This document shows, one piece after another, positions 34,794-46,350 of a DNA stretch of 64,000 bases. How positions within the stretch are numbered: the first letter of the stretch is position 1; every line of letters begins with the position of its first letter. The notes under the pieces were generated by a model that had not been told where the DNA came from, did not search any database, and saw only the letters and a list, made by a program, of their open reading frames with translations. A program made the position numbers and the translations under genes. This stretch comes from Tetradesmus obliquus (lineage: Eukaryota > Chlorophyta > Chlorophyceae > Sphaeropleales > Scenedesmaceae): the NCBI GenBank assembly GCA_030272155.1, contig CP126196.1, positions 186,001-250,000 of the forward strand. The letters are read 5' to 3'.

Positions 34794-35500
34794 GGTTGCT
34801 GCTGCTATGACCCGCAGGATAGGAACCCAATACAACTATGACCTGGTTACCAAGGGATAAAGCTGCAGTGACACTGCATAGTGTGTCTTCTTCTTGACAG
34901 CATCTGTCTGCTGCGAACGTGTGGCGTGCTGACCAGTCTGTTTGCAACACCTAAGCCTAGAATGGGGATTTGAAAGTCGAAAGAATCACGGAAAGGGACC
35001 TGGCGTGATGCCCTGTACGAACCGCTGTAACACATCAGTCAGAAACCCTTCGGCACTGCGAAGTCCCTGACGAAGGCTGTCAGGGGCCAAACCCTCTACT
35101 ACCTTTTCCTTCGTTAGTTGCTACTACCACACACCCGTATAGGATCGCTGACAGTCGAGTTACCGTACTGTCATTTGCATCAGCTTCTGCTCAGCACTCT
35201 GCTGCTGCTGCTTGCGGTCTTCATGACTGACCCACACCTGTGGTAATCCAGGCTTTAACTGACACTTCCAACACACAAGGTTTACTGACAACCACCAAGC
35301 CTTGGCCAGGCCGTGTCACACAAGAGCAACGAGTAGGGCACTGCCAGCACCGCAACTGTGCTGCCCAGCATCAGCAGGCAGCTGCTACTGCGCCGCTGCA
35401 GTTGATGCTGCTCCCACACATCAGCTAACACCTGGCGTCAGCAGCGGCCCCCAACAGCAGACGCCAGACGCCGCAGCTTCCATAGATCCGCAGGCTCATC
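34794..35500. promoter_or_regulatory. Divergent intergenic region between NEK kinase and TAF7
   Basis: About 700 bp separate the two start codons and should contain both promoters. Base composition is nearly balanced and no known element stands out. Confidence 0.4.
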
Positions 35501-37399
35501 ATGGCAGCCGAGAGCAACCTAGAGCAGCACTTCATCCTGCGAGTGCAGAATGCTGAGCTGGCGAGCAAGCTGCGGGGCTGGCTGAGGGACCAGGCCACTG
35601 TAGATAATATCAGCCTCGTGTTTGACCAGTGTGAGTTGCCAGCTAGCTTGCCATATGGCTGTTGTTGCTGTGGCGCTGCCGTTGTGACTGCTTAAAGCAG
35701 CCCATGCAGCCTGCTGTAGGGGGCGTTGCTAGCCAGGCAACTTCAGACTCAGCAATGCAATGTGTATTGGCCGTCACATATGTTGCTGATGAGCACAGTC
35801 AGGCAGCAATGACCGCACAACTCATGGTACAGCACTTCTGTCCCGTTGTTCAGCACTGTCACCGCAGTTGCTCGGTGCGCAATGCCGGCTGTGTAAGCGT
35901 TTGAAAGCAGCAGCAGCGGTAAGGATGCACACACGTGCAGCGCCATTCGCCAGCACCTGCTAGCAAGCGTCCTGCAAAATGGCTTGCTGCGTGCACACTG
36001 CCAACAGCTGTTTGTGTTGCTGCCTTGCATGCGTGCAGGCGCCAACCCGCGCTTGGGTGCACTCACCTTGGATGGGGTGCAGCACAACGTTGTCCTGCAA
36101 GACCTGCCCACAGTAGTTGAATCCTACAAGACGCTGGATGACGCAAACCTGGTCAAGGTGGCAGACATAGGGCAGGTAAGCAGTGTGGCAGCTGCACTGC
36201 ACTGTTTGGTGCATAGCGCTCATGTGCAGAACATGTTGGTTGACTACAGCGGTGGTGCCGTGTGTTTGCAGGAGTTGTGTGTGTGTGTCGGGGCAGCTGT
36301 TGCTGCTCTTTGCGAGCCTCACACATGCATCACATGTGATACGACACAGAGCATCTTACGCCTGCAGGTGCTGCTGGTGATTAATACCGACTCACGGACT
36401 TGCCGCTGCCCTTCCGAAAGCCTCATACATGCATGGCTTGTGATACGGTATGATCCCACCCAAGTATTTGCGCTGCGGCTGTGCCTGCAGGTGCTGCTGG
36501 TGGTCGAACCCAAGATCAGCGACCAGCCGGTGCCTTCCGAGCGCCCATACATGCATCTTGTATGACAGGGCACACAACAAGATTAGCATGTGTCTTTGCT
36601 GCAAATGCCTGCAGGTGCTGGTGGTGGTCGACCCCCGAGCTCAGTAACCAGCCGGTGCCTTTAAAGCGCCCATACATGCATCTTGTATGATAGGACACAC
36701 AACAGCTTTTGCATGCATACTCGCTGCAATTGCCTGCAGGTGCTGGTGGTGGTCGACCCCGAGCTCGCAGACCAGCCGATGCCGCTTGAATGCCCCGACG
36801 GCGTCACGCCGCCGATGCGCAAGGCGCGCTCGCGCCACTTCCGGCCGCCTATCAACCTGCCCGCCGACATGATGCGCGACGCGGTCAATGACGTGATAGA
36901 GATGCTGAATGGCAGGTGAGGCTGCAGCAGGCGCGCTGATGGCACCCGCACCCTGGAGGAGGGCCGTTTGCTTCAAGAGACACCGGGATGACATGCTTGC
37001 TTGCTTGCTATGTAACACATTGCACACCTGGAGCATTATGCTTTCCGTGACTTCACAGCAGGGAGTGTGATGGCACCCTTGACAGCAGCTTGCTCATCAC
37101 TGCCGCCTCCTTAGCCAGCACCGTTACATGTGTTACAAATGTAACAAACGTAACGCAGGGCGCCTGACGGCTACAGCTTCCATGACGTGGAGGAGGAGTA
37201 TGTGGTGGACCCCATGTCAGGGGAGGGCCGCTGGCAGCAGGTCAAGCCAGGCAAGCAGCGAGCAGCAGCAGTGACAGCAGCAACAGCAGACGCAGGCGGC
37301 GGCAGCGGGCGGCAGCCGCGCGCGGCGAAGCGCAAGCCCAAGGCGGCTGGCAGCGATGACGAGGACGATTACATTGAGGGCATGACTGACAGCGATTGA
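35501..37399 (+). CDS. TAF7: TFIID subunit 7 (TAF7)
   Basis: Exons 35501-35630, 36039-36175, 36740-36915 and 37159-37399 join in phase to 227 aa plus TGA. The N-terminal TAFII55 domain reads LEQHFILRVQNAELASKLRG, then DNISLVFDQ, NPRLGALTLDGVQHNVVLQD and LPTVVESYKTLDDANLVKVA with DIGQ. The last matches the human order [27 protein letters not shown]. Exon 3 gives VLVVVDPELADQP and TPPMRKARSRHFRPPIN, the counterpart of human GITLPLKNVRKRRFRK. The C-terminus is basic then acidic (KRKPKAAGSDDEDDYIEGMT). TAF7 is a core TFIID subunit that contacts TAF1 and restrains its acetyltransferase. It is shorter than the human protein (349 aa), as is common in algae. Intron 2 holds three decoy copies of the exon 3 start. 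Confidence 0.9.
36364..36739 (+). repeat. Three tandem copies of the TAF7 exon 3 start with acceptors
   Basis: Units of about 122-125 bp begin with 'cctgcaggtgctg', with CTGCAG ending just before about 36369, 36491 and 36616. They lead to the true exon start at 36740. Each copy keeps CTGCAG and 20-65 nt resembling exon 3 (VLLVINTD, VLLVVEPKISDQPVPSERP, VLVVVDPRAQ). Copies 2 and 3 reach a stop within about 25 and 11 codons. Copy 1 stays open into copy 2 and then meets the same stop. Confidence 0.85.
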
Positions 37400-38776
37400 G
37401 CGGCGGGTAGTGTAGATGTAGCTTGGCAGAGACAGCACCGCAACCTGGTCACGCATGCACATCTGCGGTGTGCTGAGAGCATGTGCAGATACGCAACCGG
37501 GCGTTCTGAAGGTGCGTGTCACATGCATGCTTCAGTGCCATACCGTTTGGCAGCTGTTGACAGAGAGCTGTGCCAGCACAGCCAGCTGTTACGGCCTTTC
37601 TGCTGCCAGGCCTGTGGCAGTCACAAGGGGTTCAAACCTCATCGCTGCAGTGGTAGGTGCACTGTTTGCAGCACCGACGCCATCGGCTTGCAGCCTGTCA
37701 GGCTCTGCAATCAGTTTTCCAGCGAGCACTCGCATGCTGGTGTCCAGCAGAAGCTCTGCTCGCTCAGCTCAGAGCTTCTAGGTGAATGAACCACTCCGTG
37801 ACTGGCAGGCGGCCTGCATTGGGTAATGTATTGCAGTTGTGTTGATGCGCCTGGTGTCCAGTCCTCATGGTTGTCATGCCACTAATGCATACACATGCCT
37901 GCCTGCTGCTGCGTGTGGCTGCTCACCGTGGCAGGCTGCAGGTATGTGAAGGCCATTGGCAGCAGCAGCGCACAGTGATGTCACTATTGTTGACATTCAA
38001 CGTCTGTCATATGATGTGATGTGACACGCTGCACATGGCATGATATGCAATTTTTGAGGACGCGTCATACACATACATGCCAATAAGCTGGTTGGCAGGA
38101 TGTGCCTGTTGGATGCGATTGCTAGCACAGTATGGTGTGCTCCTTCAACGCTTGTGGTGTACAGCCTCTACTCGTGCCGCTTACTGTTTTCTTTTTGCAC
38201 AATGTGGTTCAGTGCTGAGTTCTAAAAGGGTAGAAAGGGGTTGTGGTGTTGTTCTGCTGCTGTAGCTTGAGCATGACTGCTTTGACAACTTGGTTTGAAA
38301 GCAATGCTTGTCACGCAAAGTGTAGTGCCTGTGTGCACTGTGGCCAAATGTGTGTCGACGCCTGTGGCAGGGAAGGTACTTGGCGTATTTGCCATGATAG
38401 GCTGAAGTGCAGCCTTCAACAGCTGGTTCAGCTGTGTTTGACGCTGCTGACTTGCTCTGGCAGTGATACGCTGGAGTGCAGACGATCTTCTACTGCATCC
38501 ATGTATTTTTGACTTGTAAACGCTAAGAATTCTTTTTGTCGCCTTCAAGAGGCTTTTGTGCAGCCATTTCGGAGGACATTACGCATGTTACTTTGATGAC
38601 TCTCGGGACGCTGTTCCCGGCCAGGCCAACGGCCACACACCCTGCAGCTTCGTGTATAGCTTTCAAGTCCCGTGATCTGCGGCGTGCAGTGGTCGTTCAC
38701 GCATACCAGTGCAGCGATCTGGTGACCACACTGTATTTGGCACTGCAGCACAGTGCAGCCTGAGTAGTAAGCAGCC
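37400..38776. other. TAF7 3' flank and intergenic
   Basis: No coding exon recognised. A TGTAA at 38515-38519 could be a polyadenylation signal for TAF7, which would imply a 1.1-kb 3' UTR, but it could equally be chance. Confidence 0.4.
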
Positions 38777-41454
38777 ATGAGCTTTCTAGGCCGGCTAGCG
38801 CTGGTGGCTGGCAGGGCGCTGTCTACGGGCCAAGTGCAGGTGCAGAGCCAGGTGTGTGCGAGGCAGCCTTACCCTACAGCGCCTGTTTCTGCAGCTAGCA
38901 GCGCAAGCAATGCAGGAGACAGTATTTTAAACCCAGAAAAGTTCTGCAAAAGGCTGGGCAGGCGGCCTGGGGCAGCGCTGCGTGTAGACAAGATCCTGCA
39001 CGGGCAGTGCCTAGGCTTCCAGTCACTGCCGTCAGCTGTGCTTCAATTCAGACTTTGTATGGTGCTTCGTGTATTTTAAAGCTGCGTTGGGGCAACTGGG
39101 TGCTGGGTTGACGCCTGATCTCGCGTCGTGGCGAACTGTGCACTAACGTGCCCTGTTTGCAGGTGCTGCCGGCAGCCAGCACTTTTGCAGCAAGTTGGCT
39201 GAAGAACAGCTACCACTCCAGCGCGTCTAGCTGGCTCAGTGCACCAGCAACTACTGCTGGAGCTGTCACAACGTGAGCAGCAGCAGCAACAGCAGCAGCT
39301 AGGCCACAAAGCACAGCGCAGGCCTAGCAGCTTCTCACAACGTTTATCCTTGCTGTGGATAGGCCCAGGCCAGCAGCTGCAGCATGCTCATTGCTGCTAT
39401 GGGGCCACAGGCGAAGCAGGCACATGCTATCCAACAGAGCAGCACCCGCAGGGCAGCTTGGAAGCATCAATAGCAAATCCAGCGGCAATTCCTCAACATA
39501 CCCTCAACATACGCAGCAGTTTTGACGTGCAGTGTTACTGACGTGCAGTGTTGCTGTCCAGCTTTGGGAAGGCAGCCAGCTGTAAGCAGCATAGGCAAAC
39601 GCACTGCAGGTGGCAGCCGTGTATCACCGGCTTGAAAACCCTACTGTAGTACACATACGGTGCTCCGGAGTTAACACAGGCTCAGCTCATTGCTGTCTAC
39701 AACTCATCTACAGCAGCTTCTGCACATAGCAGCTGCTGAAACACCCACCTTCTGTGGACGCCCTTCCTGGTGCCCCCTATCAAAGCCATAGTCCAGTTCA
39801 TGCACAGCTGTTGTATCCGGCGTTGACTGGCCTGCGCCCTTTCCTGCCTGTCCTGCTACCCCTTTGTTGATGCATGCAGTGCTGATGAGAAGAACGCACA
39901 CCTTGTTGACAAGGACATCTGGGATGAGGCATGGTGAGCAGCAGCTGCAGCGGCACATAGCAGTGTCCTGCAAGCAGCAGCGGCACAGCAGGAGCTGACA
40001 GCGGCAGTCTGTAGCCTTGTAAGGCCGAGCCGCAGTTGGACAGTATTTGGGCTCGCAGGGTACAGCAGCAGGGGCTGCGGCTGATGCAGCAGCCAATAAG
40101 CAGTTGCAGCAGCTTCTTTGCGGCTTTGTTGCTGCCGATGTTGCGGCGCACATCTCATAGCAGCGTGATGTGAAAGCTGCATGGCAGCCGCAGCAGAGGG
40201 CATAACAGTGGCCGCATGAATGAATGAATGAGCTACGCGTGGTGTGTTCACAGTCAACAGCCGCGTAAGTTAAGGAAAGGGACGTGTGTGGGGATGAGGA
40301 TACCTCATGCGCATCGACGCACCACCACTGCCGGTGCGCCGGGCCCACCTGGTCAGCACTATCCAACCAGTGCAGCCACTACTTGGTAGGTGTATGAGTG
40401 GACCATGTTTCTACTTCTACTTCTACCAAGTGGTGGCTGCACTGTGGTTGGATAGTGCTGACCATGTGGGCCCGGCGCACCAGCAGTGGTAGCTGCACTT
40501 AATGCTTGCACGTGCCTGCCACAGCACAACGTGCTTGCCTCAGCACAAGCAAAGTGTGGGTCTCATGCAGCAGCATGCAGCAGCAGCTACGTCAGCGTTG
40601 CTGTGTATGCAGCAATGCACGCCGTTGATTGAAGGGCATAACCACACTGCACACGCCATCCTGCAGCGAAGCACTTTGCAATCCACTTCGCAATCCAACC
40701 AAACATGCAGGGCGTACGAGCCACACCTTGACACAGCAGGCCCATCCAGGTGCCTCCTCTGCGTAACGTGCTGCCACCTGTGCTGACCTGCTGCTGCACA
40801 CCTGTAACCAATCTGTGTTTCAGGGCGTTTGAGCCGCGCTTTGGCACCGCAGACAACCCCATCCAGGTGCCGACGCTGCTTTACCCTGTACACACCCTGC
40901 AAACACGCTGGAAACAACCTTTGCACCATGTGTTTGCTGCATGCCGCAGGGCATACGAGCCGCGCTTTGGCACCGCGGACAACCCCATCCAGGTGCCTGC
41001 GCTGCTGGGTGAGCGCATCATCGGCGTGACCGACCCCGAGGACGACACGCTGGTCATTTGGGGCGTCATCAGGGAGGGCGAGCCGCCCAAGCAGCTGGTG
41101 GCGGGCGGCGAGTTCTTTGTGCTGAAGAAGGTGGAGCGCGTGGAGAAGGTGCGCACAGCTGTTGTTATCTGCTGCTTTTTTGGCGTTGTTTTTGTTGTCA
41201 ATCTGGCGTTGTGTGCTGGTTGTAGCTGTGGTGCAGCATGCTGGATGCAGCGCGAATAGGCGCGGCGGCTGTTCGATGTTGTTGATTGTGTGCAGCACCT
41301 GCGTAATGTGCAGCACTGCCGTAATGTGGTCTTTGGGGGCTGCTTCTGTTCCACCTCACAGCCACATCCATGTTGACAATGTGGTGTGATGTCGTCCCGT
41401 GCTGTGCAGGTTGGCGACAAGCTGGGAATCCCCCTCATGCCGCAAGTGGAGTGA
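38777..41454 (+). CDS. COX5B: Cytochrome c oxidase subunit 5b, mitochondrial
   Basis: Exons 38777-38851, 39163-39272, 40950-41148 and 41410-41454 join in phase to 142 aa plus TGA. The first two exons are a long, Ser/Ala/Arg-rich mitochondrial presequence (MSFLGRLALVAGRALSTGQV). The mature domain reads AYEPRFGTADNPIQVPALLG, ERIIGVTDPEDDTLVIWGVI and EGEPPKQLVAGGEFFVLKKV. It follows the COX5b order (..G..E.P..VPS...RI.G...E....VVW.W...G.......YF.L). COX5b faces the matrix side of complex IV. Two oddities: the paired zinc cysteines of animal and plant COX5b (CPxC) are absent, with no cysteine in the domain, and intron 2 is 1.7 kb. That intron holds a 70-bp inverted repeat and two copies of the exon 3 start. 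The missing cysteines leave some doubt about the name. Confidence 0.78.
40319..40495. repeat. Long near-perfect inverted repeat in COX5b intron 2
   Basis: The left arm 40319-40388 and right arm 40424-40495 pair with only a few mismatches and two small bulges over about 70 bp. The loop is 35 nt and pyrimidine-rich ('ctacttctacttctacc' at its right end). As RNA it would fold into one long hairpin. It could be a pre-miRNA/mirtron-like precursor, a siRNA source or a small inverted-repeat transposon. No flanking target duplication was noticed. Confidence 0.85.
40704..40949 (+). repeat. Two tandem copies of the COX5b exon 3 start with acceptors
   Basis: Units of about 120-126 bp: copy 1 begins near 40706 (AYEPHLDTAGPS, reaching a stop), copy 2 at 40824 (AFEPRFGTADNPIQVPTLL). 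Both follow a CAG acceptor. Copy 2 is exactly 126 bp upstream of the true exon start and its frame stays open into the true exon. Confidence 0.85.
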
Positions 41455-42850
41455 GCAGCAGCAGCACTGCGTTACTGACTGGCCAGCAGCACGCCACCTG
41501 ACAGACGCAGCTAGCGTGCAGCACCACACAGCGCTTGGCAAGCTGTGCCAACTGGAGCAGCTGCAGTCGCGTCTGCAGGGCAGCAAGCTTGCTGGTGAAT
41601 ATGCACTTGGCGGCGGCGCTTCATGCTGGCAGCTGCAGCAGCACTGCCGGCGTGTGAGCAGCAGCAGCAACAGCAGCAGCACCAGGCGATTGGTTGGAGA
41701 GCGGTCGGTGCATCTGTTGCAGGTGCAGAGCTTGTAGTCTGGTAGGATTAGGGGGAGGCTGGGGGCGCCAGCAGCAGCAGCAGCAGCGGAAGCGGAAGCA
41801 GGCATGGGCAGCAGCCAGAGCAGCAGACCTGTCCTGCTGCTGCTGCTGCTGCTGCTGCATCTGTGAGCTGACCCTCAGCTGTGGTTTTTTGGGTGGGTAG
41901 TGTTTGAGAAGTTGACGGGTGGCGGTGGTGGTGGCAACCTGTGGCAGCTGCAGCAGAGCGCAGGCTTGGCTGCGACGTGGGGCTGCAGCAACAGCTGTTG
42001 CTAGGGGGCTGCGAGCTTGGCAACCAGATTTCTGCGTGATGGAGCTGAGGAAACCCATGCATATTGAAATGTTGTGGCAGCCATGACCTGGCATACACTG
42101 CTGCAGATGCCGCGCAGTCATAGCCGCTGGAACGCCGAGCCAGCTGCAGCTCTGGCTTTGCAGCTGCTAGGCGTGCATGGCTGTTACAGATGCACAGCTC
42201 GGCATGCTAGAACGCTGCCGTGCTGATGTGGTTTGCGGATTGCACTCGCCATTGCAGCATAGAGCTGTGATGTGCAGCCAGCCGCATACTTGCTATATGC
42301 CCTCCTGTTCATTGGCGCTAGCCCTGTGGCATTTGCGTGTGCTGAAAGGGTGAGAGGGGGCCTAAGGCTGCCCTTGTGTCTGTGGCATTCCATCATATGT
42401 TCTTTCTCTGGCAATGGTCCAGCAGAAGTTCCCGTTGCACCCCAAGAAGGGGGACCCTTTCTGCAGGTGACGGTCGCAGCAGTTGATGCTCAGCAGCAGC
42501 AGTGCCAGCAGTTCTACGAACGTTCGTATGCTGCTGCTTGTCACCTCAGCACTGCAGTGCTGCTGCTGCTGCCCCTGTTGAGGGCGGGATTGAGGCGTTC
42601 GTGTACTTTACTCGTGTGTAGCAGCAGCGCATTTCACTTATTGAGCCGGGATCACGTTGCATGCATGGCGGCTGAGATCATGTGAAAGCGGTAACCGAGA
42701 TAAACGTTGTGTTGTGGCGGCATTTTGTCTGCCGTCAGCAGAAGCTGAAGCACGCTTATGTGCCCTTGATCAACGCCATGGATATGGGGGTCTGCACTTC
42801 GAAACAGTAACCGTTACTGGCAGCCGGCTTTTTACAAGTACGTATTTGCA
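41455..42850. other. COX5b 3' flank and intergenic
   Basis: CAG/CTG-rich at first (41640-41860), then ordinary. A plus-strand frame at 42272-42685 begins with a hydrophobic stretch (YLLYALLFIGASPVAFACAE). It has no family match and no splice partners, so I leave it unassigned. Confidence 0.4.
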
Positions 42851-43760
42851 CAATCATATATGTGGATGTGATATTGTTCACAAACATTTCACATAAGCAA
42901 AACCAAAACTGTCATAGCCGATCATCACAACATCATCCAGTTAACATGACGTTCGTGTTAGATACTCACCACATGCAACTCACCATACAATGTACTTGAG
43001 ATTTTTTCACACCTACACGTTACACCTGACATTTTCCATGTACTGATGCACTCATGAACTAGGAGTTATTGTTATATAATAAGGAACTAACACATGCCTA
43101 TACTGTCAAGGGAAGAGTAGGTGCTCATACACCAAGGAGGTATCCTCAATGCATACAACACATCCCATACGATCACTCGCACGTGACGATGGGGAGCGCT
43201 GAGCGCCCGTCGTCTGATAAAGGACGACAAAATTTACAACATGCCATACATGGCCATTAGGACAGTCAACTTTGAATGACAGTAGTACGATACGGTAAAG
43301 CAGGCATACACATTCTTCCATTACATGCAATTTACACTACTGCCACTCCTGCTTCTTGCGAGGAAAACTTCGACTTCAATCTGAGCTACGGTGTCAACCA
43401 AGTGGCGTCACTGACAAGGTGTCACCACCCAGGCTACCAAGGAGTACAAGAGGATGGAAGACTGTCAGTGCCGTTGCCCCCGAAGGGCATCGTGGCTCTT
43501 CGGGACGGCGCTGACCAGGTGTTGTTATGGTTGCAGGTAATACTAGACGACATAGGAGCAGAAGCAGGAGCTGCACATGCTAATCTGAGGTTCAGCAGCC
43601 ATGGTGGCCTTTCGGGGGACCACTTCTTGCCATGTGAGTACGCATTATGTTGCATCATGCTTATGCTTGTAATGAATGCAATCGGCAACTTTCTTTATAT
43701 GTTGGGAATGCAGAGCGGACAATGGACTCAAAATACTGCAACGCACAACCAAGCAAACTG
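42850..43760. other. AT-rich island, origin unknown
   Basis: Composition shifts to clearly AT-rich with few CAG repeats ('ttgttatataataaggaac' near 43070). A plus-strand frame to 43761 includes GVQEDGRLSVPLPPKGIVAL and VLLWLQVILDDIGAEAGAAH, less repetitive than other frames in the window. It may be an inserted element or a recently acquired piece. I found no terminal repeats or target duplication. Confidence 0.35.
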
Positions 43761-43761
43761 A

Positions 43762-46350
43762 AGGTCATCCACTGACAGCCAGTCATCAACACTGAGGAGG
43801 TCAGTGACCTCCTAACCGTGCAGGCCGACCCTCAGTGAACACACATGTGTGTGACATGTGCATGTCACCTGCAACAGCATGCTGCTCCTAGCGAGCAGCC
43901 AAAAACCGCCTCCTTTGGTACACAGCAAAGCCAACAAAGTGCAACATGCAAAACACGGACACGGCAGACGCCCTGTTCCTGCATGCAGCGCCGCCAGCAC
44001 CAGTGCCACAAGATGGCTTCAGCGCACCAGGCATGGCCCAGGCGCTACACGAAATGCTCTGATGCTCCAGCTGCCTCCTCAACAGCCACACACACGAATG
44101 GTCAGCTCATCCCTGAAACACTTGTCAAACCTGCCACTTCAGACAGTCACTTGCAAAACTCAGCTTGCACAGCAATGCTGTTGAGCAGGCCCCTACTTCA
44201 CAATTCACAAGGACCTGCCACATATGACAGCGCCACCCTTGGGAAATGTTCAGGGGTGCGCTTCCCATGCAAATACCTAACAACTGCTCTGGCTGTACAG
44301 AGAGCAGGACGGATGGACGCTGTCAAAGAAGCAACCGCCACACTCCACCACGTTCGCCACCCAACGGCAGATGTGCCTGCATCTTGTACGCAAACCCCTT
44401 ATGTAAGCAGCACCCACAGGGGGAACGCACACACAGTCAGCAAATCTGCCCTTTGGCCTCAGGGCTCGTGCGGCGTCCACAGACACACACAAGTTTGTGC
44501 ACGCATCGAGTGCCGCACATACTCTTTGCTGCATACACAGCAATTCTGCAAACTCCATGTTCACAGCATGGCTGCTGCTCAGCTGCCTCAAGCCCTCCAC
44601 AGCTGCGCTTGACGAACCTGGCGCCTGAAAGTGAGCAATTCAGTCTTGCCGTTCCACCCAACATCAAGTGAGTGGCATGTGTAGTACTAACAAGGCTGTA
44701 ACACACACAACTGTACTGAAGCATGAAGCGGCAAAACCTGTACACACACAAGTTCAGCAATGCAATGTTTAGTCTATACACACATGCAATACCTTGCCTA
44801 CAGTAGTCGCAGTGCATGCGTTGGAATGCACGGCACAGCATATGCAGCCATCAAGAGGCATATTGCAGAGTGAGCAGAACCGCCAACTGATGCAGCACAA
44901 CACAACGCTGCCCGGCAGCCTATCAAAGCCCCGCACCAGGGTTGGTTATGGCCTGCTTCAGCTTTGATTTGAGATGGCACCTGCAGAAGCTGTTTGGCAG
45001 CCGCACAAAACAGGCCCACGTACGCAAGTAATCCTACCAAGCCTGATACAACACCTGTTGTAATGCATGGATGCAGCCCACCCCTGCTTGCAGCGCGCGT
45101 CACCCTCAGCACATACAGATACACTACAAACACACTATACACATGTTCATGACAGCATGACCGCACTGTACAAAACCCACACTTGCGACCAGCAGCAGCT
45201 GCTGCCACACGCCCGGCTGCAGCTGCACATGCAGAGGACGCAGCCGCGGCCCACACTACTTGGTGCACCAGCAGAGCCGTGGCATCTCAGCTTTATGCTG
45301 CACTCCCTGCTGCCTGTTGGCCACACCTCTCTCCCTAGCAGCCCCAAACATCTGAGTTAAAACTCCTTCATTCCCATTAATATCAACAACCATCATTGAC
45401 ACCGCCAGCTTCAGATGGCGCCACGTGCCAAAGACAACAACTGCTCGCAAATACCACGACTGCTACACTTGCATGCAGCGCTGTGGTGGAGGACAGCAGC
45501 ACCCTCAGCCAACCACTCCCCTAAGCTAGCACAACTTGGCACTGCCAGCAGGGCCACCAGCCAGCACACTTCTAGCACAACTTGGCACCCCCAGCACAAC
45601 TTGGCACTGCCAGCAGGGCCACCAGCCAGCACACTTCTAGCACAACTTGGCACCCCCAGCACAACTTGGCACTGCCAGCAGGGCCACCAGCTAGCACAAC
45701 TTGGCACTGCCAGCAGGGCCATCAGCCAGCACAGCAGCCAGATCCACTTCGCCACCTGCCATGAGCCATCCGCAGAACCTCACATGACAACGGCACGGAG
45801 GTACAAGTGAGTGGACTGCCACAGCAGCAGCGCTGCCTTCACACTGCGGCCAAAATCCCGCAATGCGTATGCTGGCAGCCAAACAGCGCATGCAGCAGTG
45901 ACTGCGTGCACCTGTCGCCACCCATATCCTGACCCGCCAACCATTCACTCCTTGCCTTGCTGCTCCTTCACCCAGCACTGTTCACAGAGCACACGCCCCC
46001 CGCAACATTCAAACAACCTCTCACAGCCCCTGCTGTCCCAATGAGAAAGCCTCAACCATTCCCGCCCTGCATGCGCCAATGGCCAAACATGCACGCACTC
46101 GGCGGCTTGCCCCATGACCCCTGCGCAGCACCACCTGTTAACACGCTCAAGCCTCCAGCCCTGTTCAACATACCACCCACACCATGACTCTCTGCGCTGC
46201 CTTGTTGTTGGTGTTTGAGCACCAGCATCACACATTGCAACATGCAGCACACTCCTGTGTTGCATCCAGGGGCAGCCGCACCCCACCCTCAAGCTTGCCC
46301 AGCCCACTTGCACAATGTATACAAACCAAAATCCCGCAGAACCCGCAGCC
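43762..46350. other. Gene-poor CA-rich intergenic DNA
   Basis: Many overlapping open frames on both strands with Cys/His/Thr-rich composition and no domain. Apart from the minisatellite at 45530-45735, I see no supported feature. Confidence 0.45.
45530..45735. repeat. Minisatellite, nested 62-bp and shorter units
   Basis: 'ctagcacaacttggcactgc' followed by 'cagcagggccaccagcc' recurs at least four times. A shorter variant (CTAGCACAACTTGGCACCCC) is interleaved. The last unit is shortened. There is no coding context. Confidence 0.85.

Noticed and set aside
35984-36565. Long open frame through TAF7 exon 2 and the decoy copies as a separate protein
   Set aside because: It is intron read-through. 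The exon 2 donor GTAAGC and the true exon 3 at 36740 give the conserved TAF7 order.
38777-39079. 100-codon reading of COX5b exon 1 without splicing
   Set aside because: The GTGTGT donor at 38852, with exon 2 at 39163 and exon 3 at 40950, gives phase-matched COX5b. The unspliced tail has no family features.
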